Shown here: piece by piece, positions 21,506-33,034 of the stretch
How positions within the stretch are numbered: the stretch's first letter is position 1
Layout of the letters: every line of letters begins with the position of its first letter
Source: Atrina japonica
Lineage: Eukaryota; Mollusca; Bivalvia; Pterioida; Pinnidae
Direction: 5' to 3'
Assembly (NCBI GenBank): GCA_030159075.1
Contig: BROG01000236.1
Location: forward strand, 837,501-901,500
Length of the DNA stretch: 64,000 nucleotides
The notes under the pieces: generated by a model
Told to the model about the DNA's origin: nothing
Databases searched by the model: none
The model's input: only the letters and a program-made list of their open reading frames with translations
Made by a program: the position numbers and the translations under genes

Positions 21506-21800
21506 CATATGATGCTCAAAATTTAAGTGTTCTCAGAAAGTGTTTGAACAAGATCATCTGGTGTTCAAGTGCACCTTGTGCTAAATGCACTTAAGGACCA
21601 GTAATTTATTCATTGTACTAAGAAAGTGTTCATATGAGCTTAAAAGTTTCATATGTACCGTTACTTAATAGTCAATGTGGAAGTGTACTTGGAAAGTGTT
21701 AACAAGCTCAATCAAGTGTTTAGGTGTGCATAGTGCACTTAATCATCAGTTAACATGGAAGTGTACTCAGAAAGTGTTTTCATGAGCTTGATGTGTTCTC
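21506..21800 (+). repeat. POLR1E 3' flank/UTR with degenerate tandem repeat
   Basis: Immediately after the stop codon, a motif (AAGTGTACTCAGAAAGTGTT and variants) recurs about every 70-87 bp, near 21532, 21619, 21690 and 21767. Probably 3' UTR by position. I could not identify the polyadenylation site with confidence. Confidence 0.55.
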
Positions 21801-22094
21801 CTGTGTAAATATTACAATCCAAAGATCTTGCAAAAAAGAAAAAACGGAAAATGAATGATTGTAAGAAGAGGTTGTTTACACTGAAAATGTACCAAATAAT
21901 TTCTGTAAATGAATTTAATCCCATATTCACTGCTTGCTTTGTTTTTGTTTCTTCAGTATCTTGGTATAAGTATCATCTTCCAAGTTTTAGCTCACCTTAA
22001 TGAAGTTGAGGTGAGGCTAATGTTATTACCTCAACATTTAGTTCAGAATATCAGTTAAGCCAAGGTCAGAGTGCTCGGGGAAACAAAGTTCTCG

Positions 22095-22285
22095 GCATAC
22101 AAAGTGAAAGTTGTGGGTCTTTCAGATGAGACTTAAAACCGATGTTCTATGTCACGTAAGGCTTGGCACATAAAAGAACCCTGACTGCACTGATGTCAGT
22201 CCATAGCACAGGTCAAAATTTGAGCTGGCGACATATCCACATAAGTGAAAAATTCTTGACAGGATGTAAAACAACAATAAAACCA
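22095..22285 (+). mobile_element. SINE tail, first type
   Basis: GGTCTTTCAGATGAGACTTA, AAAAGAACCCTGACTGCACT, CATAGCACAGGTCAAAATTT and the end TGTAAAACAACAATAAAACC match copies at 8071 and 53588. The tRNA-like head is absent. Confidence 0.7.
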
Positions 22286-22570
22286 ACAAAAAGCCAAAAC
22301 AATATCTTTGAAACCATCCTCAACTTTTGATACACAAGAAAAGTCAAAGGGTATCATTTCAATAAACTTTAATAACAATTTCTGGGTAAAACAAAACATG
22401 GACACAATTAGTACACTAACCTCATACAAAATAGGTCATTTTCTTAGTTTTATTTTGCCTACAGAAATGTGTCTATATTAAATTAAAACAGTACAAAAAA
22501 AAACAAAAAAACAACTTCATCTAAGTGTATAAAATTAACATCACATGTTTGGGAACCATACATAAATATG

Positions 22571-22674
22571 TTTACCCTTTCATCCCCAAATATATCAATG
22601 ATACATTTTGTGTTTTGTTTTCTTCCTGTTGTTTAAGACCAGTCCATTATGATTCATGGGGATGAAAGGGTTAT
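22571..22674. mobile_element. Short piggyBac-like MITE
   Basis: Ends ACCCTTTCATCCCCA and TGGGGATGAAAGGGT are near-perfect inverted repeats of the CCC..GGG type adjoining TTTA/TTAT (decayed TTAA). About 104 bp, no ORF. Confidence 0.6.
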
Positions 22675-25533
22675 AAAGAAAGTGTAAATACTATACTTAA
22701 AACATACATGTACATAGATATCAAAACGTCTTATAATAATATTTATTCACATCACTGGTTAATTCGGGTCAGTATTGTTAAGTGGGAAGGATTTCATCTG
22801 TTGAAAGAAATCATCAGAGCCAATGAGGAAGTGATTGAGAAAAATACCCCCCAAAAAGAGCATTCGTGAAATATCAATGGCATATACCTCTAGCAAATAT
22901 TGTCAGATGTTGGCCATAATCAAATTAATGCAAAGCAAAGTATAAAATCTGGTTAAAATTCGAAGAAAGAAATTCAAGTTATTTGACATAAGTCAAAATG
23001 TCGAAATCAGACACACTAAAAATAATATGTCTGCCGACTTCCGAGATCAGAGATATATAAACAAAATAGAATATCATATCACAGAAAGGCGGGGTAGATG
23101 ATGCAGCCATTTCAGAGGATGGAGCCGACTTGTACAAGCACAATATAATAAACATCAACATTTTTGGCACAATATAACATGTATAAGTTGTTAACTTTGA
23201 CTGAAACAAGCTTTAAAACAATTTTTTTTTTTAAAAATGAGGTGGGGAGGGGTTAAGACTACTGTTATCTGCAACACTATCCATTTCCCACCCAACCGTT
23301 CAGCCTTAGACTGTTGATTCAACACAGCCAAGGGGTACACTTCAAAATCGAGTATAATTAAATTCTAAGATAGAACAATCGCTGTATTCTTGATTGTTCA
23401 ATGTGTCTACAAAAGTCATCACACAATTTTTATGTTTTTTTTGTTTTTTTTGTCATCTTCATTTTAATTATTCACAAATAAAATAAAATAAAACAAAACA
23501 TTTGAATTTTACAGAGAATTCAAGACCACTTTACATGTGAAGGAGTATTAGGATATAAAGAATGATCATTTTATTTATGGGGGGGATCCAAAACAAATAT
23601 ACATGTATTTACAATAAAATTCATTACATTGGGTATCACATCATTTCACACTATATGGTCTGGCCCCAAAGTTACCAAATTTACTTGGTACTTAAGCTCA
23701 ACTAACTTTTCATGATTTTAAGGTAAAAACATACAAAATTCTTTTTGTGACTGGACATGTTTGTATATTGACAGCATACAATTGTAAATAATGATGAAAA
23801 TTACTGCTCATTTGAAAAAATTGGAAACTTCAGAAATATGAAAAAAACTGAGTTCGTACTCAAATTTTGACATATTTATTCATTTTTTACAGGAAAATCA
23901 TGTTTGACACAAAAATTTATATGTGAATGATAAAAAATAATAAAATGTTTCCTAATCACTCAAACCAAAAGTTTTACAAATGACCATATATAGGTAAAAT
24001 AATGAAAAAGAAGTTGAGCTCTAGTATTGAGTAAATTTGGTGATTTTGGGTCCAGACATGACATAAATCCCCAAAGTAAAAGAGTTCCTTTTCTTTTAGG
24101 AGATTAACAATAATGAAAAAGAATGTCACTAAGTTATACTGATTGACATTTTACAAATAAAGAATAAGGTACATTCCTAGTTATCTCCCTTGATAAAAAA
24201 AAAAGTGCAATAAATAATACGAAAATTGTAGACTAGAATTACTGGGTTATCAGTACGAAACAAAATGATTGTTTAAACCAAAACAAAATCTTAGAATGAC
24301 ATGAAAGGCATATCAATATCACACAGGTGTGTGTGCTATTGTTTTATTTTGGTGTTTTACACAATTTTATATACTTCTACAACTTTTTTTTAAAAGATCA
24401 ATTGGCCTTTTCACAGTAACTGTGGTTCTGTAACTTTGGACGACACAATGACAGACTCCCAGAAAATGACCTCTAGAGAAAGTCAGTCATTTTGACAAGG
24501 TTACCATTATTGCGGGTATCTTAATCATTTTGCCATGCAACATTACAGAACCGCAGCTATCCTGAAAAGGTCTTTACTGAAGTAATAGAGAGTGTAGCTC
24601 GAACAGCCAAAGATGAGTTCGCAAAGAGAACTTGTAGATAAAGCTAAAAAAGTGACAGAAGCTGTACACTGTGGAGCCTAAAAAATTCTCCAGCCTGATG
24701 TTTCACTGGTCAGTCTTCACAAAAACATCTTCAAATCAAATGTTTAGGTGATTTTTTCTGGTCAATATTTTGCCGGATGTGTCCAGCTTCTAAATATTTG
24801 ATGTCACAATTGAGCAGGTGTTGATCTAGTGAGACTAGATAGACTCTCGATGAATACTATTTCCTGCATCTGTAAAATGAGGAGCTGCACTTGCTTTCAA
24901 GGCATTGCCTTAATTCATATTTATCATAGTAAACAGCAAATCTAATTTGTCAACAAAGCTTATATTTATGAATATACATGTTAAAGGTATTGAAATGAAT
25001 GTTTTCAATAAGCATAAACATCTAGGTAGTATTCTAAGCTATCTTTTGGCACTATAGGTCATGTGACTTAACAGGAAATGCAAATGATCATGATAATCTT
25101 AGCTTTTACACTTCCTGTGCATTTTGATGTCGATGTCTTAAATAGGAAATGATATTTTGAACAAAACATGAGGTCAGTGGTTACTGGCATAAAAAAGAAT
25201 TATCATATGGTCTTTTGGTGACAAATGCAAAAAGAAAAGCAAATGAACTGAACAATTTTTGTGCTGAAATATATTACATTGAATTTTAAGAAATCTATGG
25301 ACTAGGACTTCCATGTTAAAAATGTACAAATGAAGGTAGTATTTTTTTTTTTCTACTGAACTGATTTTTTTTTGTCTTTTGTTTTGTTTTTTAAAACTAC
25401 AAGAAATTAAACATGTACACAGTTGATCATAACATTTTTACCACACAACCCATCAGGGACTTCCATCACAAACTCTGCCCTAAATGAAAATCAAATTTTA
25501 GAACACAAAATCTCACTGATACCAAGTTTTTTT

Positions 25534-25564
<31 letters not shown>

Positions 25565-26618
25565 AAAGTTATTGAAACTTCAAATATCTTTTAAACTATA
25601 ACTGCACATGAAATTAAACACTAATAATTAACACTGCAATGAATTGAATACATTGTGCAGTATAAGAGTTAATCATCTGTGCATCATGACAACATATTTC
25701 GTTAGGTTTGCTTCATAACTAGAATATTTTGGAATAAACATGTGTCGCTTGATACCGAACATTTGTGAAATGTTCACATCAATATAAAGTTAAAATCTAC
25801 TTGGAAAAAACTTTTTGGAAAGTCAAAATTTCCTATTTCGATGGTTTCAAAGGACAAGAGCTGTAGAAAAGTCAATAATCATTGGTCAATATGGAAGTCT
25901 TTTCGAGATCTTATAGATAAAGTGACACATCAAATTTTGTTGAAATCTGCAGGTACATGTAAAAAGCAAGTTATTTAACGGAAATCCAAAGTTTGATTGA
26001 CAACACATTGGTACAAGACGATAGTGATCACTAAAGTGTCACTTTCAAGATTCGCAGGCGACACAAAACTGATTACAATTACTTGTATATGGCATTATGT
26101 ATTGATTTTAAAACATGTAAAACTGCTGAAAATTGAAACAAAAAAAATGTACATGTATTACAATTGCTTAAAAATTTAAGAGAGTATATGTGCTGTTGAA
26201 AAAGTACTGTTGAACGTTTTGTAAGAAATGATCACAGGACAGAAATTAGTGCATTGTATTATCTAGTTCAAAGAGGTATTTCGTAGTATTTACTTTATGT
26301 AATTGTTTAAAAATTGTATTTATTTTTGTAGAAATATCAGTGGTATATTGTTTACAAATTAACTTTTGGTTAGTAGCTAGCTTATGGTTCTACATAAATC
26401 GTTAAAGATAACTGCTGTACCCGTATCGATGCCAGCACCAAAACGGACAAAGCCTCTTTGCATTGATTACACTATTAAACTGATTTTACAAAAATATCTA
26501 CAAAATTATCACCATTTTGATATCTGCTATAAGTAAAATTTCAGATGGCACAGATATCTACTCAAACTGCATTCACATGACAATCTTCCTATAAGTATTT
26601 CTCTTTCCTTTCAATACA
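22675..26618. other. Convergent intergenic/possible 3' UTR space
   Basis: AT-rich, no convincing coding sequence on either strand. Includes a TIR element at 23653-24060 and a poly-A run near 25532-25556. Part may be SLC4A11 3' UTR (minus) but no poly(A) signal can be chosen from many candidates. Confidence 0.45.
23653..24060. mobile_element. MITE with about 48 bp TIRs
   Basis: Left end ATGGTCTGGCCCCAAAGTTA..CCAAATTTACTTGGTACTTA and its inverse ending TTTTGGGTCCAGACATG at 24060, about 408 bp. A related terminus (ATGGTGACTTTTGGTCCAGA) appears at 51748-51770. No ORF. Confidence 0.65.
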
Positions 26619-26715
26619 GTTGATAAATGATTCACCCCTAAAGACAAATTTGCACTTATCTAAATCATTGATATACAGAAGAGTCCATTGTTTTTCAGGG
26701 TTTGACGAGTTAAAA
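26619..26715 (+). repeat. Dispersed repeat R3, copy 1
   Basis: CACCCCTAAAGACAAATTTG then AGAAGAGTCCATTGTTTTTC and AGGGTTTGACGAGTT. Related copies at 26950-27062 and 55655-55745. Family not recognised. Confidence 0.6.
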
Positions 26716-26949
26716 AAGAATCTGGTTTTCAGAAAAATGATTTTGGAAATATGCCAAGGTAGGTAGGAGGAGTTTTTATTTTATGTTTTATTTCTAATCC
26801 CATACTGGTAGGGTTGTCAAGTTTTCTTTTTATGGATTAGGGATTTCCTGGCATGTAGGCACGGTTCAAACTGCTTGCATCTTCAAATCATAAGAATTAG
26901 ACTGAGCTTGACAACTCAATGACATCAGTGATAATCTAATGTATATTTC

Positions 26950-27062
26950 ATAGTGATTGTATTGACTCAATCACCCCTAAAGACACAGTTAGACTGGTCC
27001 AAGTCATTGATTTACAAAAGAGCCCATTGTTTTTTCAGGAGGTTTCGAGTTCATGAAATCAT
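26950..27062 (+). repeat. Dispersed repeat R3, copy 2
   Basis: CACCCCTAAAGACACAGTTA, GTCCAAGTCATTGATTTACA and AGAGCCCATTGTTTTTTCAG. Same orientation as copy 1, about 330 bp away. Confidence 0.6.
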
Positions 27063-27099
27063 ACAATAGTAGCTAGGACATAAACGAGTTCCCAAATAT

Positions 27100-27487
27100 G
27101 TATTTCACTATATATTCTTCGTAATTCTGCATTTGTTTGATTTTGTCTGCTGAATTTAGTAAACATCCATAATAAATGAAAAATGGCACGTTAAACCCTA
27201 GAAATCTGATCCTATAATTCTGATAATATTTTCTTTAGTTTACATCCATAAATTACTTTGGTTTTATTTTGGTTTTATGAATTACATCATAAATCCATTC
27301 ATTATCTTTGTAACAAACATCGAAATGGCATTGCTAGAATTTTACTCTCATGAAGAATGATGTATTTCTCCCGAAATAACAAATAGATTGCAATGGAATT
27401 TCTAGCATATTCGTACCAAAACCTCAACTGTCAGTGAATCAAGTTTTGTTAAAACAGGATAAAGGAAGAATTCTAAAGAAGTTATAA
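27100..27487 (+). repeat. Dispersed repeat, inverse match at 51245-51690
   Basis: Shares with the reverse complement of 51245-51690 the blocks AATTCTGCATTTGTTTGATT, TTTACTCTCATGAAGAATGA, GATTGCAATGGAATTT and AAAACCTCAAC. Roughly 390 bp; class unknown. Confidence 0.65.
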
Positions 27488-27699
27488 AAAAAATCACAAA
27501 TTTACTATAAATATAATATAGTGAAAATAAATTTTAGGCACTCGCTTATGTCCTACTACTTTTTAATTCAAAATTATGAAGAGTTTCCATCCACATGCTG
27601 AAAAAAAAAACATACTGCCAATTTTGACGAGACTACAGAAAAACTGGTAAATAAAAATCAATAAAATAACAAACACAAAATGATATGCACTGTACAACT

Positions 27700-27950
27700 G
27701 TTAATAAATCACTGTAAAACTAGTAAAAAACAATTATTTACCAAATAATGTACAATCATTTCTCAAATAATTATAACATACAATAATTTGGCAAATAATA
27801 TAACGTACTATAATTTGCCGAACAATATTAAATAGTTTGCCAAATAATGTTCAATATTTTGGCAATTATGATGTACAATTATTTGCCAAATAATTATAAT
27901 GTTCAATTACATGTATTTGGCGAATAATAATGTACAATAATTCCTACCAA
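27700..27950. repeat. Degenerate about 24-30 bp tandem repeat
   Basis: Repeats of TACAATAATTTGGCAAATAA and variants (TTTGCCAAATAATG), partly inverted, about 8 copies. Confidence 0.7.
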
Positions 27951-28204
27951 TTGGAGCTAGTACGACTTGATGATTTTCACAAGGCAGAAGAACACCACAC
28001 ACTCTCATATTTACAGACATTTAAATAAAAATCTGGTTCCAGACCACAAAGCTGGTTAAAACAAATCATAAAAAGTTAATACAGTAAGATGAGTATGCCA
28101 CAAACTGTATGCATGACTGTCTACACTTATCTAGCACAACATGACTACACCCATAGACCTTAACTGACTACTGCCACTGTAAATTCATTACAAGAGTTAG
28201 TAAT

Positions 28205-29480
28205 GGGACTAATTCTAACAGCAGATTATTACAAGATTTAGTGTCAATTGACTATTAAATGACAACAGCAGTTTATTACAAGATTTAGTGTCAATTGACT
28301 ATTAAATGACAACAGCAGTTTATTACAAGATTTAGTGTCAATTGACTATTAAATGACAACAGCAGTTTATTACAAGGTTCTACAATAAGTGTTAACTGGC
28401 TAATGCCAACAGTTGAGTATTACAAGATTTAGTGTTAACTGGCTAATGCCAACAGTTGAGTATTACAAGATTTAGTGTTAACTGGCTAATCTACCAGCAG
28501 ATTATTACAAGATTTAGTGTCAAATGACTAATGCCATCAACAGATTATTACAAGATTTAGTGTTAAATGACTAATGTCATCAACAGATTATTACAAGATT
28601 TAGTGTCAAATGACTAATGTCATCAACAGATTATTACAAGATTTAGTGTCAAATGTCTAATGCCATCAACAGATTATTACAAGATTTAGTGTCAAATGAC
28701 TAATGTCATCAACAGATTATTATAAGATTTAGTGTCCAATGACCAAACAGCAGTCTACACAAAATCTGTTGTTGTGGACTAATACTAACAACAGTTTATC
28801 ATTGTGACTAATGTCAACAGTACTCTGTTACGATCTGGCCTACCACAGTCTACCAGTAGCTGCGGATGACCAACATCTACAGCAAATGTTTGTTCATACA
28901 TTTATTAGTCTCAAATGACTAATTTTAAAGTTGACAGTTGTTTATCATAAGCTTTAGAGTCAGATGATTTCTGTCTACACCATATTTAGTGTGAACAACT
29001 CTTTTCCCTGAAACTTAGTCATCTTTGCCTCAAATGACCACAATGTCCACAGCTATTCATCACAAGATTTACTGTCCAGAGACTAGTGACTAAAGTCAGT
29101 TTTTAAAAGACCTAATGCAAGTGACAAATGTCTATAGCAGTGTATACAGAAATTTAGTCCCAAAAGATTAATATCCACAGCAGTTTATCACAGTTTAGTT
29201 TTAAGTGACTATTGTCTACAGCAGGGTTTTACAAGATTAATTAACAATGACATGCATATTGTGACTATCACAGTTTTTATTATTTTTCCTAATCTCATTG
29301 ACTAATGTCTATTTTTTTTTACGAAACATTGTCTCACATGACTAATGCCCATAGCAAGTTATCGTAAGATTTAGTGTCAGTCGACTTGTGTCTGCAAGTT
29401 TTTTTTTATAAGATTTAGTGTCAACTAAATCATGATTACAGCAGTTTATCACAGGAATTAGTCTCAAGACACTAGTGTCT
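28205..29480 (+). repeat. 43-48 bp tandem array, decaying rightward
   Basis: Clear units to about 28745 (CAGATTATTACAAGATTTAG / TGTCAAATGACTAATG, with AACAGCAGTTTATTACAAGA variants), then increasingly degenerate copies (GATTTAGTGTC, CAGCAGTTTATCACA) to about 29480. Lies in the 3' flank of SLC4A11. Confidence 0.9.
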
Positions 29481-30330
29481 AGTCATGATCATTTCAATGT
29501 TTTCAATCAACATCACTAAAATGACGGTGACTAATTTTACAAGATTTACAATCATCAATGTTCACTGATTAAGACAGTTCACCAAAATATTTACATCAAT
29601 TACGAATAATTAGTCAAGGAAGTAGTCTAAAGAGACTAAAGTGTTTAGTCATGATCTTTACAACATTTCATTCAACAGTGCTAATGACAGTGACTATTTT
29701 ACAAGATTTACAACCATCAATGTTTGAAGTCTATGACAGTTCACCACAACATTTACATTCAATGATGACTAATTAGTCAAGGACACGCCATCATCACAAC
29801 ATATTTAATTTACAATAACAACTAACATCAAGGACATTTTGTTACGAGCTTCACTCTCATGTGACTAATGTCAACAACATTCTCTCACAAGTTTTTACAC
29901 GTGTCAACATCGTACTAGAATTCACATTATAACATGTTTGAATAACAACTTATCACAATGCTATTAATATCATACACAGAACCCTGTTGTTTTCCCATAT
30001 ATATAATACAAGTTCTATACAAGTTTTTAAAACAAATCGGCAACACAGAGATCCTTGAAGCAGCAAGGAACAGTCAGAACATTACTGTCAACATACAACA
30101 TGTAGACATCTGAACTAAAATTATCACAGATTTAGAGTCTTCTGGTCACATGTGTGACCAGAATCAGAATTTCACTTCAAAAAAAAATAAAATAAAAAAT
30201 AAAAAATAAAACAGTTTTTCTTAACAGTTTGGAATCTCCTTAAGAGCATCCTGTATCCCTATGTAATAAAAGACTGACCCTAATCCATGGTAAGGACAGT
30301 CCAACGTAAAAACACAGGGAGTTGAGGGAA
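29481..30330. other. SLC4A11 3' flank, probable 3' UTR
   Basis: Directly downstream (minus sense) of the stop codon. AT-rich, with a short degenerate repeat around 29460-29800 (AAGATTTACAA, AGACAGTTCACCA). No other gene seen. Confidence 0.45.
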
Positions 30331-30391
30331 TTAATGGCTGTCCAGCGCTTTCAGAAACTTCTGTTCAATTAAGAGGGGTATTACCTTGTGT
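30331..30391 (-). CDS. SLC4A11: SLC4A11 terminal exon (stop TAA)
   Basis: Acceptor CTTCTTTCAG. Completes the Arg codon, then reads [19 protein letters not shown] and TAA at 30333-30331. Corresponds to the family's cytoplasmic tail (R-ILLP-IIE-KYLD--D). Confidence 0.95.
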
Positions 30392-32994
30392 CTGAAAGAA
30401 GAGAAAATAATGAGATGAACTTTTTGTTGGCAAATGTGACAAGGTGTGTTTGTATACAATCTATACATATTTACTACATTTTCTGCAGTGAAATGCAAAG
30501 AAACATTTAATAAAATCCATATTTTTGCACCAGCGTTCAAATACAATGTACCATATTTTCTTACCAGTGGTAAAATATAATACTGTTGGGACTATTTTTT
30601 TTTGGCAGCAGTTTCAATTTTTTAAAACTTTCATTTATCGTTATAAGATAAAAAAAATATCTGCAGTTAACTTTTCCGACCTTATTCCTTTTGACTCTGT
30701 CATATTTACTTTGGTGTGAAAATGATGTATGTTATGTAAAAAAGAAAAATCCTGAATAAAAAGATTTTAAAAAAAAAAAACCCAAGAAAACAAATGTGTA
30801 GAAAATTAATTTCCTAATAAATAATAAATAAGTGCAGACACTCACAATAGAGACCACATTATTAATCAGACCATTTTTAGTCCTTCAGTTAAGTGGTCTT
30901 AAAAACAAGATTCTACTGAGTGTGTGTGGTGTGTGTGTGTGGTGTGTATATGTGGTATGTATGTGAGGTATGTGTGTGTGAGGTGTGTGTGTGTGTGTGT
31001 GGTGTATAAAATGGAAGAATTGTAACCTACCTGAGTGGTATTAGAAGAAAAATCAAAACAGGAAAAAACATCTTCAAGTACGGAAATGGAGCAAAACCGA
31101 AACCACAAAGGACGACAAGCTGTAGTAGCTGAAGCATCGTAAACAAATGCATCTTTCTCTGCGGAACTCTCCGGATGTAGTGATTGGGTGGATAGGCACT
31201 CTAATATGAAACAAAAAAAATATGTAAGAATGAGACGAATACTTTACAATAAACACAAATTGTTGGACATTTTCTAAAAAAAAAATAATAAATAACTGGA
31301 CATAATATCGAGGTCATGTACCTGAACAATAAATGAAATGACGCTCGCCAGGTCAGACACATGGGTTTTCTCTGGATACTTTTGTTTCTCCCCCACAATA
31401 AGCCCTCCCTCATGCCAACATCAGAGCCAATGAGAGACACTTATATAAGTCACAAAAACTTGTTTCTTAATAATTGTAGAACAGTTCAAGTTTACAGATT
31501 AAATTTTTTCTTATTAAGCTGTGATATCCAAAGTAATTAGCTCTTTAAACATTGAGTAATCAAAGATTACAGAGCTCATTTTACACAAACATATTCTACA
31601 TCCTTCAATCAGCCCGACCTCCATGTTTACAGCAGTGAAAACAGGCTAAGTCCAATACAAACATTTTTGCTGTAACATGTAAGCTGTCACCAGCTTTGAA
31701 TGAAGTGCCCAAAATTTAGACCTATGCTATGAACCGACACCGTTGCAGTGAGGGTTTTCTTTTATATGCCACATTGACCACGACATGGGACTTCAGTTTT
31801 ATTCAGTCTATTCCAAAAGAACTGTGACTTTCGTTTTGTATGCTGAGTGCTGTGTGAACAAATTTTAAAATCTTTGTTATTACTGCGTAGGTATTAGGAA
31901 TCGAATCTGGGACTTTGTGCCTGTGAGCAGAATGTTCTACCTCTACACCACTGCAAGTGGTCAAATATAGTAAAAAAGAATTATATTAGGTTGACAGGTA
32001 ACACAATGTGACATTAAAACTGAGTAAGAAATGTACATCTGTGTATATAACATTCTAATCAACATGGTACCAACCTGTTCTGTCATAAGTAACATGATTC
32101 TTTCAAACAGCTGGTTTCCATACAAAGCTGTCACCCCTACATATAGGAAGAGTCCATATAGAACTGGAGTTGGTATGTATGCCAAATACTGCAGTATCAA
32201 CAGAGACAAGCCAATCAGAATGTGAGAAAATATCCCAGTTAGCCTCGTCTCTCGGACTTTGACAATTCTGAAACAGATACATGTACATTACAATAATCAA
32301 CAGGAGAAAGCATGGAAAAGTTCTAGTTATCATCAACAGGAGAAAGCATGGAAAAGTTCTAGTTATCATCAACAGGAGAAAGCATGGAAAAGTTCTAGTT
32401 ATCATCAACAGGAGAAAGCATGGAAAAGTTCTAGTTATCATCAACAGGAGAAAGCATAGAAAGGTTCTAGTTATCATCAACAGGAGAAAGCATAAAAAAG
32501 TTCTAGTTATCATAAGTTTTGAAACTTGAAATGAAAAGTGATGGAACATTGACATATAAATTAGTTCTTAGTGCTATTTGAGATTATACTGTATTCCAAT
32601 TTTAGAAAGAAACAAGAAGTTTTTAGAAACACGCTAGATCATACTACATGTATTTAAAATCTTAGGGGTAAAGGGGTGGAATAAAACCTGTCTAGAGCGA
32701 CCACATTAAAGAATTTGCTGTTCCTGGCATTAATAGAAAAAAAAGTTTTGATAAACAGAATGCCATTTTTTTTTTTACTTTGAACATCAAACACAGAAGT
32801 ACTTACATTTGGTAGATGTGACCTTGATCAACTCGTTCTTCTACGTCTGCTAATGCCCGTACATGTAATGGTGAATGCGGAAGTGCAGCATGAACCCATG
32901 GAAATGCAAACAGACTTAAAACTGCATTGATAGCGCCACAGACCAACAGATCCCAGTGGTATGAGGTTCCTTTCCTCATTCTGTGAGGATACAA

Positions 32995-33034
<40 letters not shown>

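Noticed and set aside
32103..32555. 150-codon minus-strand ORF overlapping an SLC4A11 exon
   Set aside because: Wrong frame for the exon; mostly a 36 bp tandem repeat.
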